DNA of 42,290 nucleotides from IMG/VR virus record IMGVR_UViG_3300048597_000637, positions 1 through 42,290 of that record, one strand, 5' to 3'. A program made the translations under genes and the position numbers. The stretch is from a virus. The stretch's first letter is position 1; each line of letters starts with the position of its first letter. Shown here piece after piece: positions 23,740 to 31,316 of the stretch. The notes below the pieces were generated by a model. That model made no database searches. It saw nothing but the letters and a program-made list of their open reading frames with translations, and was not told the DNA's origin.

Positions 23740-25760
23740 GCCGTGGCTGCTTCAGCCATGTTCATCGCGCGAGACATACCGCCAGACATGCCGCTAGGAG
23801 CCTCTGTGGCAGGCGCTAAGGTGCCCTGCTGGGCTGTCTGGGGCGCGAGGGCCTGCTCGGTCACTTTGCGCTCTATGTTGCCCCTCACGATGTCTGAGTG
23901 GGACATCGCGTAATCCATGATCGTCTGATACTCGGCCGGGTACTTCGCTCGGTTGTCGGTCGCGAAATCGACGAGCTTTTGCATGAACGCGGTTGTTGCG
24001 CCGTACCAGAGTGGCGGGGTCTCACCGGTCTTGATCGCCTGGATGGCCTCGGATGCCTTGGCGAGAGACTTGCGGTCTTGGTGCGTCTGAATGTCGAGGA
24101 ACTCGGCAACCTCTTGGTCGTCGTAGTCGCCAATGTCCTTGAGGACTGCCTCGGCACGCTTCTTTGGGTTGAGAGGTAGCTCGGCCGTGAGCTCAAGCGC
24201 CTTGATGCGCTTCTCCTTGCGCATCTCGCTCTCCTGCTTCTGCTGGTCGCGAGACTGAATGAGCACGTCAACGTCGCGCTTCGTGCTGAGGTCAAGACGG
24301 GTGATTTCATCCCAGTCCCAGCCCTTCTCGCCCATGACGCGGATCGCCATCTTGGCCGGCATGTGATCCCTAAGGCCATAGACGAACGCGCGGCCCAGGT
24401 CGCCCATCATGCTCTGGAATGGCTGCGCTCCCCATCCGAGGCGCTTTGATACGGACTTCTGCTCAGCGAAGGTGACCGATGCCTTCTTCGAAACGTCCTC
24501 CACGCTGCCCATGGAAAGGTCGGTAGCTCCTGTATTGCGGCCAAGCGTGCTCGTCATCCAGTCAATGAGATTGATGGTGCCGTTGAGCTCTGGGGTTTCG
24601 AATGTGAAGACCGCCTCGGAAATACGCTTGCTACCGCCCTTGGTATCGGCTGGCACGAGCGCGTCTGGTCGGTGCTGTGCCTCGTCGAGCTTTCGAACGT
24701 CGGTGAACACGTCCTTGTCGTAGGCACGCGCACCAAAGTTCCGCTTCTCGCGGTTGGTGAGCTCCTGATTGAACATCGCCACTATCGCGTCAGAAGCTGC
24801 ATAGAGGTCATCGCCATACGACTTGCTGAGGAAGTTCTCGTCGTCCTCGTGGGTAGCGTAGGTCTTCCATGGATACTCGCCGCCGTTGTCCTCCCATTTG
24901 TCGAAGCGCAGCCAGGTCTTCGTCCAAGGATGGAATACGAGGTAGTAGCGCTGCCCCCTGATCTGGAGGATGTGAGAGGCAATCGTGTAGACCGCCTGGC
25001 CCACGTAGCTGTTGTTCTCCGGGTCCAGGCCAAGCGGTTTGAAGCGCGAGAGCTTCGCGTCCATGTCGTGCGAGCCCATCGGCATCCAATCGGATTGCCC
25101 TGAGCGATCAATAAGCTGCTTCACCTGCTCCTTCTCGTAGAGCCCCTCCTGCACACCCACCAAGAGGTCGTACTGCGTCTTCTCGATGTCCTCGCGTCCG
25201 GCAAAGAGATGATTTTCAAGCCACAACCCGCCCTTCGGCTGGAAGTTGAAGTTCTTCAGGCGCACCGCGTCCAGCTCGGAGTAGTACTCGGGATCAGAGC
25301 CGACGTTGTATTCGACGATGCCGCGACCCTCCATGATCGCGTGCTTGCGGGTGAGCGACAGCTTGCTATCCCACTTAGATGCCGTCGCGGTGTTCATCAC
25401 CTCGCGCTTGAAGGCGCCATTGATTTTCTGAACCTTGAAGTAGTCGGATGCGTCGCCCTCCTGGAAGGTGAGGTCGATAGGCGTGTCGTACTGCGCATTT
25501 AGCGTGTCGATCATGCCAGGGAAGACTGGTATCGGCACGTTGAAGAGCTGGCGCAGCTTTTTCTGCACCTTGCCGTCGTAGAGCGCCCAGTATTTGTCCA
25601 AGCGCTCGGTGCGCGGCTTCTTGAAGTCGAAGCACGACATGGTCTGGCGCACAGCGATGTCTACCGCCTCGGCTGCGAGCTGAGCCTTGGTGAGGTTATT
25701 GAAACGGCTCTCGACGTCGGACAGGCGCTCGTCAAGCTCGGCCTCAGATGGAGTAGGCAT
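23736..25760 (-). CDS. portal protein (short-tailed phage type)
   Basis: 674 residues from the ATG at 25758-25760. A TTG at 25779-25781 adds seven residues and has AAAGGG five bases upstream, so it may be the true start. The protein has the portal pattern: an N-terminal helical part (MSCFDFKKPRTERLDKYW), a beta wing (YIASHILQIRG-like section, QRYYLVFHPWTKTWLRFDKW), a long central helix with AASDAIVAMFNQELTNREKR, and a Gln/Ala-rich disordered C-terminus. It forms the 12-subunit channel for DNA entry. It follows the terminase genes and precedes scaffold and capsid as expected. Confidence 0.75.
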   Translation of the reverse strand: MPTPSEAELDERLSDVESRFNNLTKAQLAAEAVDIAVRQTMSCFDFKKPRTERLDKYWALYDGKVQKKLRQLFNVPIPVFPGMIDTLNAQYDTPIDLTFQEGDASDYFKVQKINGAFKREVMNTATASKWDSKLSLTRKHAIMEGRGIVEYNVGSDPEYYSELDAVRLKNFNFQPKGGLWLENHLFAGREDIEKTQYDLLVGVQEGLYEKEQVKQLIDRSGQSDWMPMGSHDMDAKLSRFKPLGLDPENNSYVGQAVYTIASHILQIRGQRYYLVFHPWTKTWLRFDKWEDNGGEYPWKTYATHEDDENFLSKSYGDDLYAASDAIVAMFNQELTNREKRNFGARAYDKDVFTDVRKLDEAQHRPDALVPADTKGGSKRISEAVFTFETPELNGTINLIDWMTSTLGRNTGATDLSMGSVEDVSKKASVTFAEQKSVSKRLGWGAQPFQSMMGDLGRAFVYGLRDHMPAKMAIRVMGEKGWDWDEITRLDLSTKRDVDVLIQSRDQQKQESEMRKEKRIKALELTAELPLNPKKRAEAVLKDIGDYDDQEVAEFLDIQTHQDRKSLAKASEAIQAIKTGETPPLWYGATTAFMQKLVDFATDNRAKYPAEYQTIMDYAMSHSDIVRGNIERKVTEQALAPQTAQQGTLAPATEAPSGMSGGMSRAMNMAEAATA

Positions 25761-25790
25761 TGTAAGGCCATCGTAGGCCAAACATGCCCT

Positions 25791-25805
25791 TTCGTAGCGG
25801 AGTTA
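25791..25805 (-). repeat. junction motif TAACTCCGCTACGAA, copy C
   Basis: TAA is the stop of the zinc protein gene (25803-26108). The motif leads into the portal start region; AAAGGG follows it directly. Perfect match to copies A and B. Confidence 0.8.
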
Positions 25806-26108
25806 TGGGTAGTTCTTCGTCTGCCTGTAGCAGCGCTTGCAGTAGCCGCGTGCGTGGTGGCCTTGCAATACGAAGGGGACGCAGCACGTCCTACAACGCC
25901 CTGAGAGGCTCGCAGGCTTCGGTCCTGGTGCTTTGCGGTTCAGGTCGCTCTGGTCGATGAAACTGCCTGGAGGAGGCTGTGTGAAGCCGCAGAAAGGACA
26001 TGGGAAGTAGAGGAGGGCGTACTCACGAGCTCGGGACGCTCGAAGCAGCCTGATCTCGAAGGTCTGACTGCACCGCTCGCAGTTCTTACGAATTGAGCGG
26101 GGACTCAT
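25803..26108 (-). CDS. double zinc-ribbon protein
   Basis: 101 residues from the ATG at 26106-26108 (MSPRSIRKNCERCSQTFEIR). Four Cys pairs are visible: CERC, CPFC, CRTCC and CKRC, enough for two zinc sites. A longer frame starting at 26231 is rejected because the first 41 residues are the out-of-frame copy of another small gene. The start lies inside that gene (22 nt overlap). Located between terminase and portal; may be a packaging accessory or a DNA-binding protein. Confidence 0.65.
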   Translation of the reverse strand: MSPRSIRKNCERCSQTFEIRLLRASRAREYALLYFPCPFCGFTQPPPGSFIDQSDLNRKAPGPKPASLSGRCRTCCVPFVLQGHHARGYCKRCYRQTKNYP

Positions 26109-26241
26109 AGGGCGGCTGTTCGAACGGCGTTTTGCAGCCGTTGGGGCACTGGTAGGCTCCGGTGTCAGGATCGCGGGTGGCGTCTGCGGTGAGGAAGAGC
26201 TGCTTGCAATGCCTGCATCGGGTGTAATCATCTCTTTTCAT
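26086..26241 (-). CDS. hidden small zinc-finger protein
   Basis: 51 residues found by hand translation: MKRDDYTRCRHCKQLFLTAD, then an acidic section and YQCPNGCKTPFE. CxxC (CRHC) and CxxxC (CPNGC) form one likely zinc site. The ATG lies 3 nt after the terminase stop. It is a better reading of this DNA than the frame that covers the same bases, because it is Cys-paired and polar rather than Ser/Pro-rich. Function unknown. Confidence 0.65.
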   Translation of the reverse strand: MKRDDYTRCRHCKQLFLTADATRDPDTGAYQCPNGCKTPFEQPPYESPLNS

Positions 26242-26244
26242 ATT

Positions 26245-27846
26245 CTATTCGCCTAGGCCGGCACGCTCGTAGTCGGGCTGTTGATAGCCTCCACCCGGCT
26301 CCTTCTTCACCTGCGCATAGTCTTTCATCTGGTAGGCGATAGCCGCTGCCATCAGGAGGTCGAAGTGCCTGGTCGTAAGGCGTGCATCCTCCTCCTTGTC
26401 CATGAGGTCATCGCGCGTGTAGCTGCGGAGCTCGGCTATGAGGTCAGGGTCGGATAGCTCCAGGTGCCCGTCCTCAATCGCTTTCTTGAGAGCAAAGAGT
26501 GCCTTGGGCTTGGTGTCGGCATTCGTATTCCAGCCGTAGTGCCTGGTGCGAGGAGCGATGCCTACGCGCGTTTCCTTCTCCTCGGTGAAGAAGATATTGC
26601 CGTAGATTTGCTTGAGCCTGCCGATGGTGGCGTGGCCGTGATTGTTGCTCTCGGGAGCGACGATGCACTCTCCATAGCGGTCGCCTTGGCTTCTGATCTC
26701 GTCCCCAAATGTGTCGGGAGCAATAGCGTTACTCTTGAAGGTCGCCACGACCCGCGATGGCGTCGTTGAAAAGTCAATGAATACGCTCGTAGAGCTGTCG
26801 AGCCCGACACCTCCGGCAACGTCGTGCCCTGATCCGTACCTGTGTGATGCGTCATAATCGTGGAATATCTTAAAGCCAGCAATCTCCCGCTTCGGTTCCT
26901 TCTTGGGCTGCCGGTCAAGCGTGGAGCGATCGAACATGATGTCCGCACCGGCTGATGGCTCGCACAGGTACTCACCTGCGAAGTCATCAGCGTTGCGCTT
27001 GATATTCGCTATCTCCTCAACAGTGTACGCATCCCATGCCGGCACCCCGTCTTTGACGATGGGGACAATGAGCACGACCTTGTCAGGAGCCGGTTGCACC
27101 AGCTTATGGACGTTGCCACGCTCTGAGACGTAGTTGCCTAGGTAGATGGCTCCACCGTCCTTAGAGAGGCCAGTGCGGGCCTCCTCCATGTTGTCCCAGA
27201 TGGCCTGGGTCTCTACCGCAGAGCGCAGCGTTTTCCTGGTCTCGATGTCGTCGAAGATGATGAAGTCAGGGCGGCTGTCTTCCTGGATTTGGCCGCGCTG
27301 ATCGGTGCCTACTGTCCCGGCGCGCACCTTGACGCCGGTCGATGTTGTGAAGGACGCCATTGTCTCCTCACGCTTCTCCGTCGTCTTCTCGAATATCTCT
27401 GGGTAATAGAAACGCACACGCTCGTTGATGAGCATGTTGTAGATGTCGGTCACGAACTGCTTGCTGTTCCCGATGTCCTTGGTGAGCACCTTCACGTACC
27501 GGCGAGCGTGATCCTGGTCGTTGGCGATTACGAAAGCCGTGAAGAGCTTAGTGCGCGTGGTCTTGGCCCCGCCACGAAAGATGATGTCTACAAAATACTT
27601 GAGGGTGCCGCGATAGACGGCGAGGTTGTTGCGGTCGATCTGGGTGTGAAATGGCGCGTCGCCGCTTTTGAAATACTGCGGGAAGAACCATCTGGCCCAT
27701 ATCCAGAATTTGAGCTCGATCTCATCGCTCGGGGTAGAAGCGTCAAACGCAAAGAGTGCCCGGACATCGGGCTTACTTCCCCGCGTCAGTATCTCCTCGA
27801 CGAGTGATTTGTCGGATGGCTGCGGTGGCTTTGTCTTTGTGCTCAT
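26245..27846 (-). CDS. terL: terminase large subunit (packaging ATPase and nuclease)
   Basis: 533 residues. The ATPase half has a variant Walker A (R91-GGAKTT-R98), Walker B DFIIFDDIE (194-202) and the coupling motif YLGNYVS. The nuclease half has the RNase H-like acidic set: D342 (GHDVAGGVGLDSS), E399 (VAPESNNHG) and D496 (RHFDLLMAAAIAY). Terminase cuts concatemer DNA and pumps it through the portal into the head. The small subunit gene overlaps its start by 74 bases. The Walker A lacks the usual GxxxxGK spacing but matches the terminase variant. Confidence 0.92.
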   Translation of the reverse strand: MSTKTKPPQPSDKSLVEEILTRGSKPDVRALFAFDASTPSDEIELKFWIWARWFFPQYFKSGDAPFHTQIDRNNLAVYRGTLKYFVDIIFRGGAKTTRTKLFTAFVIANDQDHARRYVKVLTKDIGNSKQFVTDIYNMLINERVRFYYPEIFEKTTEKREETMASFTTSTGVKVRAGTVGTDQRGQIQEDSRPDFIIFDDIETRKTLRSAVETQAIWDNMEEARTGLSKDGGAIYLGNYVSERGNVHKLVQPAPDKVVLIVPIVKDGVPAWDAYTVEEIANIKRNADDFAGEYLCEPSAGADIMFDRSTLDRQPKKEPKREIAGFKIFHDYDASHRYGSGHDVAGGVGLDSSTSVFIDFSTTPSRVVATFKSNAIAPDTFGDEIRSQGDRYGECIVAPESNNHGHATIGRLKQIYGNIFFTEEKETRVGIAPRTRHYGWNTNADTKPKALFALKKAIEDGHLELSDPDLIAELRSYTRDDLMDKEEDARLTTRHFDLLMAAAIAYQMKDYAQVKKEPGGGYQQPDYERAGLGE

Positions 27847-28171
27847 CGGTGAAGAGTGGTTCGCCGTTAGCGCCAGTAACCTCCTGCCTTGGCGTGAACT
27901 CGGCCTTACGCTTCCGCGCTAGGTAGTCCATGGCGTTCTGGTAATTGTCGGCTAGACGCTTAACGACCGTGCGCCGTGCGGCCAGAACGGGATTGAGGCG
28001 AAGCGCTTCGAATCTGTCGGCTAATTCTGGTTTCTGCTTGATGTGCTCGTAGTAGGTGTCACGCGAAATACCCGCATAGAAGCAGGCTTCTTCGACTGTG
28101 CCGTCGAGACTGAAGATCTCCTCCAATTTTCCGACGACGGCCTCCGTGAATTTCGATGGGCGGCCTGCCAT
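27773..28171 (-). CDS. terS: terminase small subunit
   Basis: 132 residues. N-terminal GRPSKFTEAVVGKLEEIF and a helix-turn-helix (GTVEEACFYAGISRDTYYEH) fit a DNA-recognition subunit; helical middle and disordered C-terminus follow. It recognises the packaging site and activates the large subunit. Its end overlaps the large subunit gene in a different frame. Confidence 0.8.
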   Translation of the reverse strand: MAGRPSKFTEAVVGKLEEIFSLDGTVEEACFYAGISRDTYYEHIKQKPELADRFEALRLNPVLAARRTVVKRLADNYQNAMDYLARKRKAEFTPRQEVTGANGEPLFTDEHKDKATAAIRQITRRGDTDAGK

Positions 28172-28173
28172 AG

Positions 28174-28347
28174 CTATAGTCGTTCGCGATTAAGTCGGCC
28201 TTTGGTCATGTGACAGAGATTGCAGGCGGGGCAGTGGTAGAGCCTGAGACGCTCACGGCCTCTCCGCTCCAACCAATTCTTCTGCGTCTGCGCTTCCTTC
28301 TTGTGGAAGGCCACCTTGCCGGTCTTGGCACAGTGGGAAGCGGCCAT
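28174..28347 (-). CDS. hidden small zinc protein upstream of terminase
   Basis: 57 residues by hand translation: MAASHCAKTGKVAFHKKEAQ, a basic helix, then YHCPACNLCHMTKG. The HC...CPAC...CH pattern gives one zinc site, and the A-x-KKEAQTQ-x-LYHCPACxxxH layout is common in small phage zinc proteins. It ends 2 nt before the terminase small subunit start. The longer frame on the same bases (28206-28577) is Arg/Ser-rich and is not coding. Confidence 0.65.
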   Translation of the reverse strand: MAASHCAKTGKVAFHKKEAQTQKNWLERRGRERLRLYHCPACNLCHMTKGRLNRERL

Positions 28348-28353
28348 AGGCCA

Positions 28354-28845
28354 TTAGGCTGAAAGGCCCGCGATCTGCTCCTTGAAAAGGTCGATGTTGG
28401 TATCGAGGCGGACAATCTCTGCGTTGTTCGTGAGCAAGATGCTCTTGAATTCGCGCAATCGGCCCCGCGCGTCCTTGTAGGTAGCCTCAGCATCAGCGAA
28501 GTCCTCCTTGAGCTTGGTGGAACCGCGCTTGGTGCTGTCGATCTCCTTCTGGATGCGATCCATCTCAGCCTGGGCAACGTTCACACGGTTCTCAGTGTCT
28601 GCGATCTGAAGCTGGTTGACCTTGTTCGAATGGACGATGATCGCCTTTTCGGATTCGAGCTTGCGGATGTCCTCCCTGAGGATCACGACCTTAACGGCTG
28701 GTGTCTGCTCCTCGCCATCCTGGTACTGCACGAGCACCTTACCTTCGGATACGAAAACGTTGGTGCCGGCCGCGAGGGGGTATGACTCGGTAAGCTTGTT
28801 GATCCTGTCGTCCTCGTTAAATGCGAACGATGCGAATTTATTCAT
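28354..28845 (-). CDS. coiled-coil protein of unknown function
   Basis: 163 residues. Residues 1-50 form a small beta domain (GTNVFVSEGKVLVQYQDG). Residues 55-160 are a long coiled coil (RKLESEKAIIVHSNKVNQ, RIQKEIDSTKRGSTKLKEDF, LREFKSILLTNNAEIVRLD). First larger gene of the late operon. Could be a structural or packaging spacer; no family recognised. Confidence 0.75.
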   Translation of the reverse strand: MNKFASFAFNEDDRINKLTESYPLAAGTNVFVSEGKVLVQYQDGEEQTPAVKVVILREDIRKLESEKAIIVHSNKVNQLQIADTENRVNVAQAEMDRIQKEIDSTKRGSTKLKEDFADAEATYKDARGRLREFKSILLTNNAEIVRLDTNIDLFKEQIAGLSA

Positions 28846-28850
28846 GAAGT

Positions 28851-29036
28851 CTATTTACGTGGATAACGGCCCGTCGCGCTCTCGTTCCAGGCCCGCTGGC
28901 GCTGCTGGAGAGAGCCTTGAGGGCGCTTGTACGATTTCACCTTTTCCACAACACCCTTGACAGTTCGTGCGACCCGCCGCCCTTCGAATTTAATGGCCTC
29001 TAAAGGACGCATGTTGCGGATGGTGACTTTCTCCAT
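28851..29036 (-). CDS. small basic protein at the start of the late operon
   Basis: 61 residues from the ATG at 29034-29036 (MEKVTIRNMRPLEAIKFEG). Very basic with RRVARTVKGVVEKVKSYKR, so it probably binds nucleic acid. The gene contains a TTTTCCACA DnaA-like box. A longer frame to 29102 begins in sequence of the preceding gene and is not favoured. Confidence 0.6.
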   Translation of the reverse strand: MEKVTIRNMRPLEAIKFEGRRVARTVKGVVEKVKSYKRPQGSLQQRQRAWNESATGRYPRK

Positions 29037-29042
29037 AGGAAA

Positions 29043-29048
29043 AATATA
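29043..29048 (-). promoter_or_regulatory. possible extended -10 promoter for the late operon
   Basis: On the minus strand TGGTATATT reads as an extended -10 (TGn then TATATT) just upstream of the first late gene. No good -35 is present. The start site would fall at or near the start codon. Weak evidence. Confidence 0.3.
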
Positions 29049-29085
29049 CCACGCGAGATAACTGCCAGGCCGAGAGTGTTGATAG

Positions 29086-30090
29086 CTACTCGGCGGCGGC
29101 ATCCAAACGAAGCCGAAGCTGCGGCATGTAGTCGGTTAAATCTACCGTTTCACCAGCCGTCACGCGCGCGTGAACCTCTCGTAGCCTAGTCGCATCTGCT
29201 TCCTTAGATACGAAGCGGAATACGCTCGCAGCGAGATAGTCGAGGCGCTCCTCGAAGGCCATCCAGGTACGCCCTTCAGCCTCGGCTACCTGCCCGGTGG
29301 TGTTGGAGCCCGCAAAGATGTCGAGAACCGTATCGCCGGGGTCAGTGAGAAATCGGATAAAGAACTCCGGTAGCTTCGCAGGGAAGCGTGCAGGATGGCG
29401 ATCTGAGCCCACCAGCTTGCAGCCCGCGACATATCCGCCATTCGACTCGGTATTAGAGATTTGCAGGAGGTTTGACGGAATTGCACCGCCGTTGTCCTTC
29501 GCAAAACCCCTTCCGATGTCGTGCCCCGATGGTCGCATTCCGGGCTTGTAGAACTTGTCGGGGTCTTCCATCAGTTTCAGCATGCGACCTGAGTACGGCA
29601 CGAGCACCTTTGAAACATCCGCCTTCGGCCACTCGGTCTTCGAAAACCACCACAGGTTATTGACCGAGTCCTTGGCGCGGAGCTTCCGCTTGTTCACCCA
29701 TTCGATAGGGGAGGGTAGCTTGGCCGGATTGAACCAATAGAAGTCCTCCGCGAGGAAGAACCCTACCTCATCGCAGAAGCGGATTGGCAGGCGCAGGTGA
29801 TAGAGGCTCCGGGCGGGCACACCCTTCTGATATGAGCCGCCGACGTCCATAACGAAGCTGCCGGTCGGCTTGAGCTTCGCATGCACCAGCACCGCGAAGT
29901 CCATCATCCAATCGAGGTATTCGGCCTGGTCCCGATTGCCATAGGCCTTCTGCCGCTGAAGAGCGAAAGGTGGGGAGGTCAGTACGAGGTCAAGGCTGTT
30001 GTCGGGTAGCTGCTTAAGGAGCTCGCGTGAATCGCCACAATATGCCGCGCCGTTGTGGGTCGTATAGGCGGCTGGTGTCTGGATGATCAT
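29086..30090 (-). CDS. pvuIIM: PvuII-type DNA N4-cytosine methyltransferase
   Basis: 334 residues, equal to the 336 of M.PvuII, which it follows through most of its length as I recall that sequence (TSPPFALQR, GFFLAEDFYWFNPAKLPSP, WWFSKTEWPKAD, RPSGHDIG, HPARFPAKLPEFFIRFLT, DIFAGSNTTG). Motif IV TSPPF is at 38-42 and motif I FAGSN at 259-263, the permuted beta-class order. M.PvuII methylates the inner cytosine of CAGCTG; the same target is expected here. It faces the controller and endonuclease genes across a 68-bp gap, the PvuII arrangement. The ATG is at 30088-30090. Downstream genes are the late operon. Confidence 0.93.
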   Translation of the reverse strand: MIIQTPAAYTTHNGAAYCGDSRELLKQLPDNSLDLVLTSPPFALQRQKAYGNRDQAEYLDWMMDFAVLVHAKLKPTGSFVMDVGGSYQKGVPARSLYHLRLPIRFCDEVGFFLAEDFYWFNPAKLPSPIEWVNKRKLRAKDSVNNLWWFSKTEWPKADVSKVLVPYSGRMLKLMEDPDKFYKPGMRPSGHDIGRGFAKDNGGAIPSNLLQISNTESNGGYVAGCKLVGSDRHPARFPAKLPEFFIRFLTDPGDTVLDIFAGSNTTGQVAEAEGRTWMAFEERLDYLAASVFRFVSKEADATRLREVHARVTAGETVDLTDYMPQLRLRLDAAAE

Positions 30091-30158
30091 GGGCTACGCG
30101 GACCTTTTCACACTCATCGTGTGTAGACTGATAGTGGTCATACATCAACCTATGGCGT
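30091..30158. promoter_or_regulatory. control region of the restriction-modification locus
   Basis: The 68-bp gap between divergent methyltransferase and controller genes. CACAC-TCATC-GTGTG (30109-30123) is a perfect inverted repeat. GACTGATAGTG (30126-30136) keeps 7 of 8 bases of the GACT-N3-AGTC form I recall for C boxes, where the controller protein binds to delay endonuclease production. A second full box is not clear. Confidence 0.55.
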
Positions 30159-30386
30159 GTGCGAAAGGTAGGGACACAATCGATTCGGGAGACGCTCGCC
30201 AGCAATATGCGGCGGCTGCGCATCGAACGCCAGTTGAGCCAGGAAGCGCTCGCTGAACTCGCAGGAATCCACCGGAATTACCTGGGCGGTATCGAGAGAC
30301 GCGAGCGCAATGTTGGCGTCGATAACCTAGAGAGAATAGCCAAAGCCCTCGGCGTTACGCCGTCTGTTCTGCTGGAGCGCGCTTAA
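30159..30386 (+). CDS. pvuIIC: restriction controller (C) protein, XRE fold
   Basis: 75 residues from a GTG. A helix-turn-helix of the XRE type is clear: LASNMRRLRIERQLSQEALA, ELAGIHRNYLGGIERRERN, then LERIAKALGVTPSVLL. C proteins of PvuII systems activate their own and the endonuclease gene and protect newly infected cells by delaying cutting. Its TAA overlaps the endonuclease ATG by one base (TAATG). No ribosome site is evident, as in leaderless C transcripts. An ATG 18 codons in would remove part of the first helix and is less likely. Confidence 0.85.
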   Translation: MRKVGTQSIRETLASNMRRLRIERQLSQEALAELAGIHRNYLGGIERRERNVGVDNLERIAKALGVTPSVLLERA

Positions 30387-30988
30387 TGGCATCGCATCCA
30401 GACTGGAGCCGGCTTGAGGCGTTGCTGCCAGCAGTGCGGGAATTTCAGAAGCTCGCGACTGAGCACGGCATCGACGACATATTCCAGGATAACGGTGGCA
30501 AGATTCTCCAGATGCTTCTTGCGCTCAACTTGCAAGGCATTCCCGGTCGGGAGGGCAACGATGCCGTTGATGTTGATGGGCGCGAGTACGAACTGAAGAG
30601 CGTGAATATCTGGCTGACTGCGGGCTTCTCGACCAATCACCATGTGAATTTGCCCATCATTCGGAAGTACCGTGAGGTCCAGTGGGTCTTCGCAATCTAC
30701 GAAGGTATCGAGCTTCGGCGAGCCTATGCGATGCCAGCCACAACCCTAGAACCGTATTTCCAGGCTTGGGAAGACAAGTGGACGGATAGCAAAAAAGACA
30801 TCAACAATCCGAAGATCCCGCTGGCATTTGTCGTCGAGCATGGCGAACTCGTGTACTCAGACCAAAGGGTCATCGATCTGAAGCAGGCCGCAGCGATACG
30901 ACGGGCTAAGACGAAAGCCTCGGCAGACAGGCGCAGTGCAAAGAAACAGGCTCAGGCCGACCTGATCGACTCCCTCGAAGACGAGTGA
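30386..30988 (+). CDS. pvuIIR: PvuII-like restriction endonuclease with C-terminal extension
   Basis: 200 residues. The first 155 follow R.PvuII (157 aa): GIDDIFQDNGGKILQ, PGREGNDAVDVDGREYELKS, GFSTNHHVN, DINNPKIPLAFVVEHG. Catalytic D59, E69 and K71 and DNA-contacting H85 and H86 are kept; the first His of the HHH triplet is Asn84. Expected to cut CAGCTG. Residues 160-200 are an added basic, Ala/Lys/Gln-rich helix (RRSAKKQAQADLIDSL) absent from R.PvuII. A terminator for the opposite strand follows. Confidence 0.93.
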   Translation: MASHPDWSRLEALLPAVREFQKLATEHGIDDIFQDNGGKILQMLLALNLQGIPGREGNDAVDVDGREYELKSVNIWLTAGFSTNHHVNLPIIRKYREVQWVFAIYEGIELRRAYAMPATTLEPYFQAWEDKWTDSKKDINNPKIPLAFVVEHGELVYSDQRVIDLKQAAAIRRAKTKASADRRSAKKQAQADLIDSLEDE

Positions 30989-30994
30989 TTTTCG

Positions 30995-31023
30995 AAAAAA
31001 GAAGCCCCGCACTTAAGCGGGGC
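30995..31023 (-). terminator. terminator for the leftward accessory operon
   Basis: GCCCCGC-ACTTAA-GCGGGGC (31004-31023). On the leftward strand it is followed by TTCTTTTTT. It protects the endonuclease gene from the leftward operon on its right. Confidence 0.9.
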
Positions 31024-31029
31024 ATCAAA

Positions 31030-31137
31030 TTACGATAGCTCGTCCTGGAGGTGCTCCGGTCGCGGCTTGACACCCTCTACTCTCCGGGCTGGCAGGTTTA
31101 CGCGGTCAATCTCCCCGATATTTCTGCCTAGGTGCAC
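31030..31137 (-). CDS. possible last small gene of the accessory operon
   Basis: 35 residues from a GTG at 31135-31137 (VHLGRNIGEIDRVNLPARR then VEGVKPRPEHLQDELS), with GTAGG a few bases before. It ends 7 nt before the terminator stem, a natural last-gene position. Composition is protein-like. Too short for certainty. Confidence 0.4.
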   Translation of the reverse strand: MHLGRNIGEIDRVNLPARRVEGVKPRPEHLQDELS

Positions 31138-31142
31138 CGAGC

Positions 31143-31316
31143 CTACTGGGATCGCGATTTGCGCTTGGTCCAGATGCGGTTCGCTTCCTCCCGTAACGTG
31201 GCGAGGTCGCGGCGGAGATACCCTTTGCGCTTGGCCGTCTCCATATCCGCTAGTGTGCAGTCGAGCTGGACAATCAGGTCCTCCAGCTCCTCTTCGCGCG
31301 GCTTCAATGAACGCAC
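31143..31316 (-). CDS. small helical protein overlapping the DUF932 gene end
   Basis: 57 residues from a GTG (31314-31316) or 54 from a TTG that overlaps the upstream stop. Charged helix (PREEELEDLIVQLDCTLADM, LRREDLATLREEANRIW-like). Translation is probably coupled to the DUF932 gene. No function known. Confidence 0.5.
   Translation of the reverse strand: MRSLKPREEELEDLIVQLDCTLADMETAKRKGYLRRDLATLREEANRIWTKRKSRSQ

Noticed and set aside
26109-26231. 41-residue N-terminal extension of the zinc-ribbon protein
   Set aside because: Ser/Pro-rich and out of frame with a better zinc-finger gene on the same bases.
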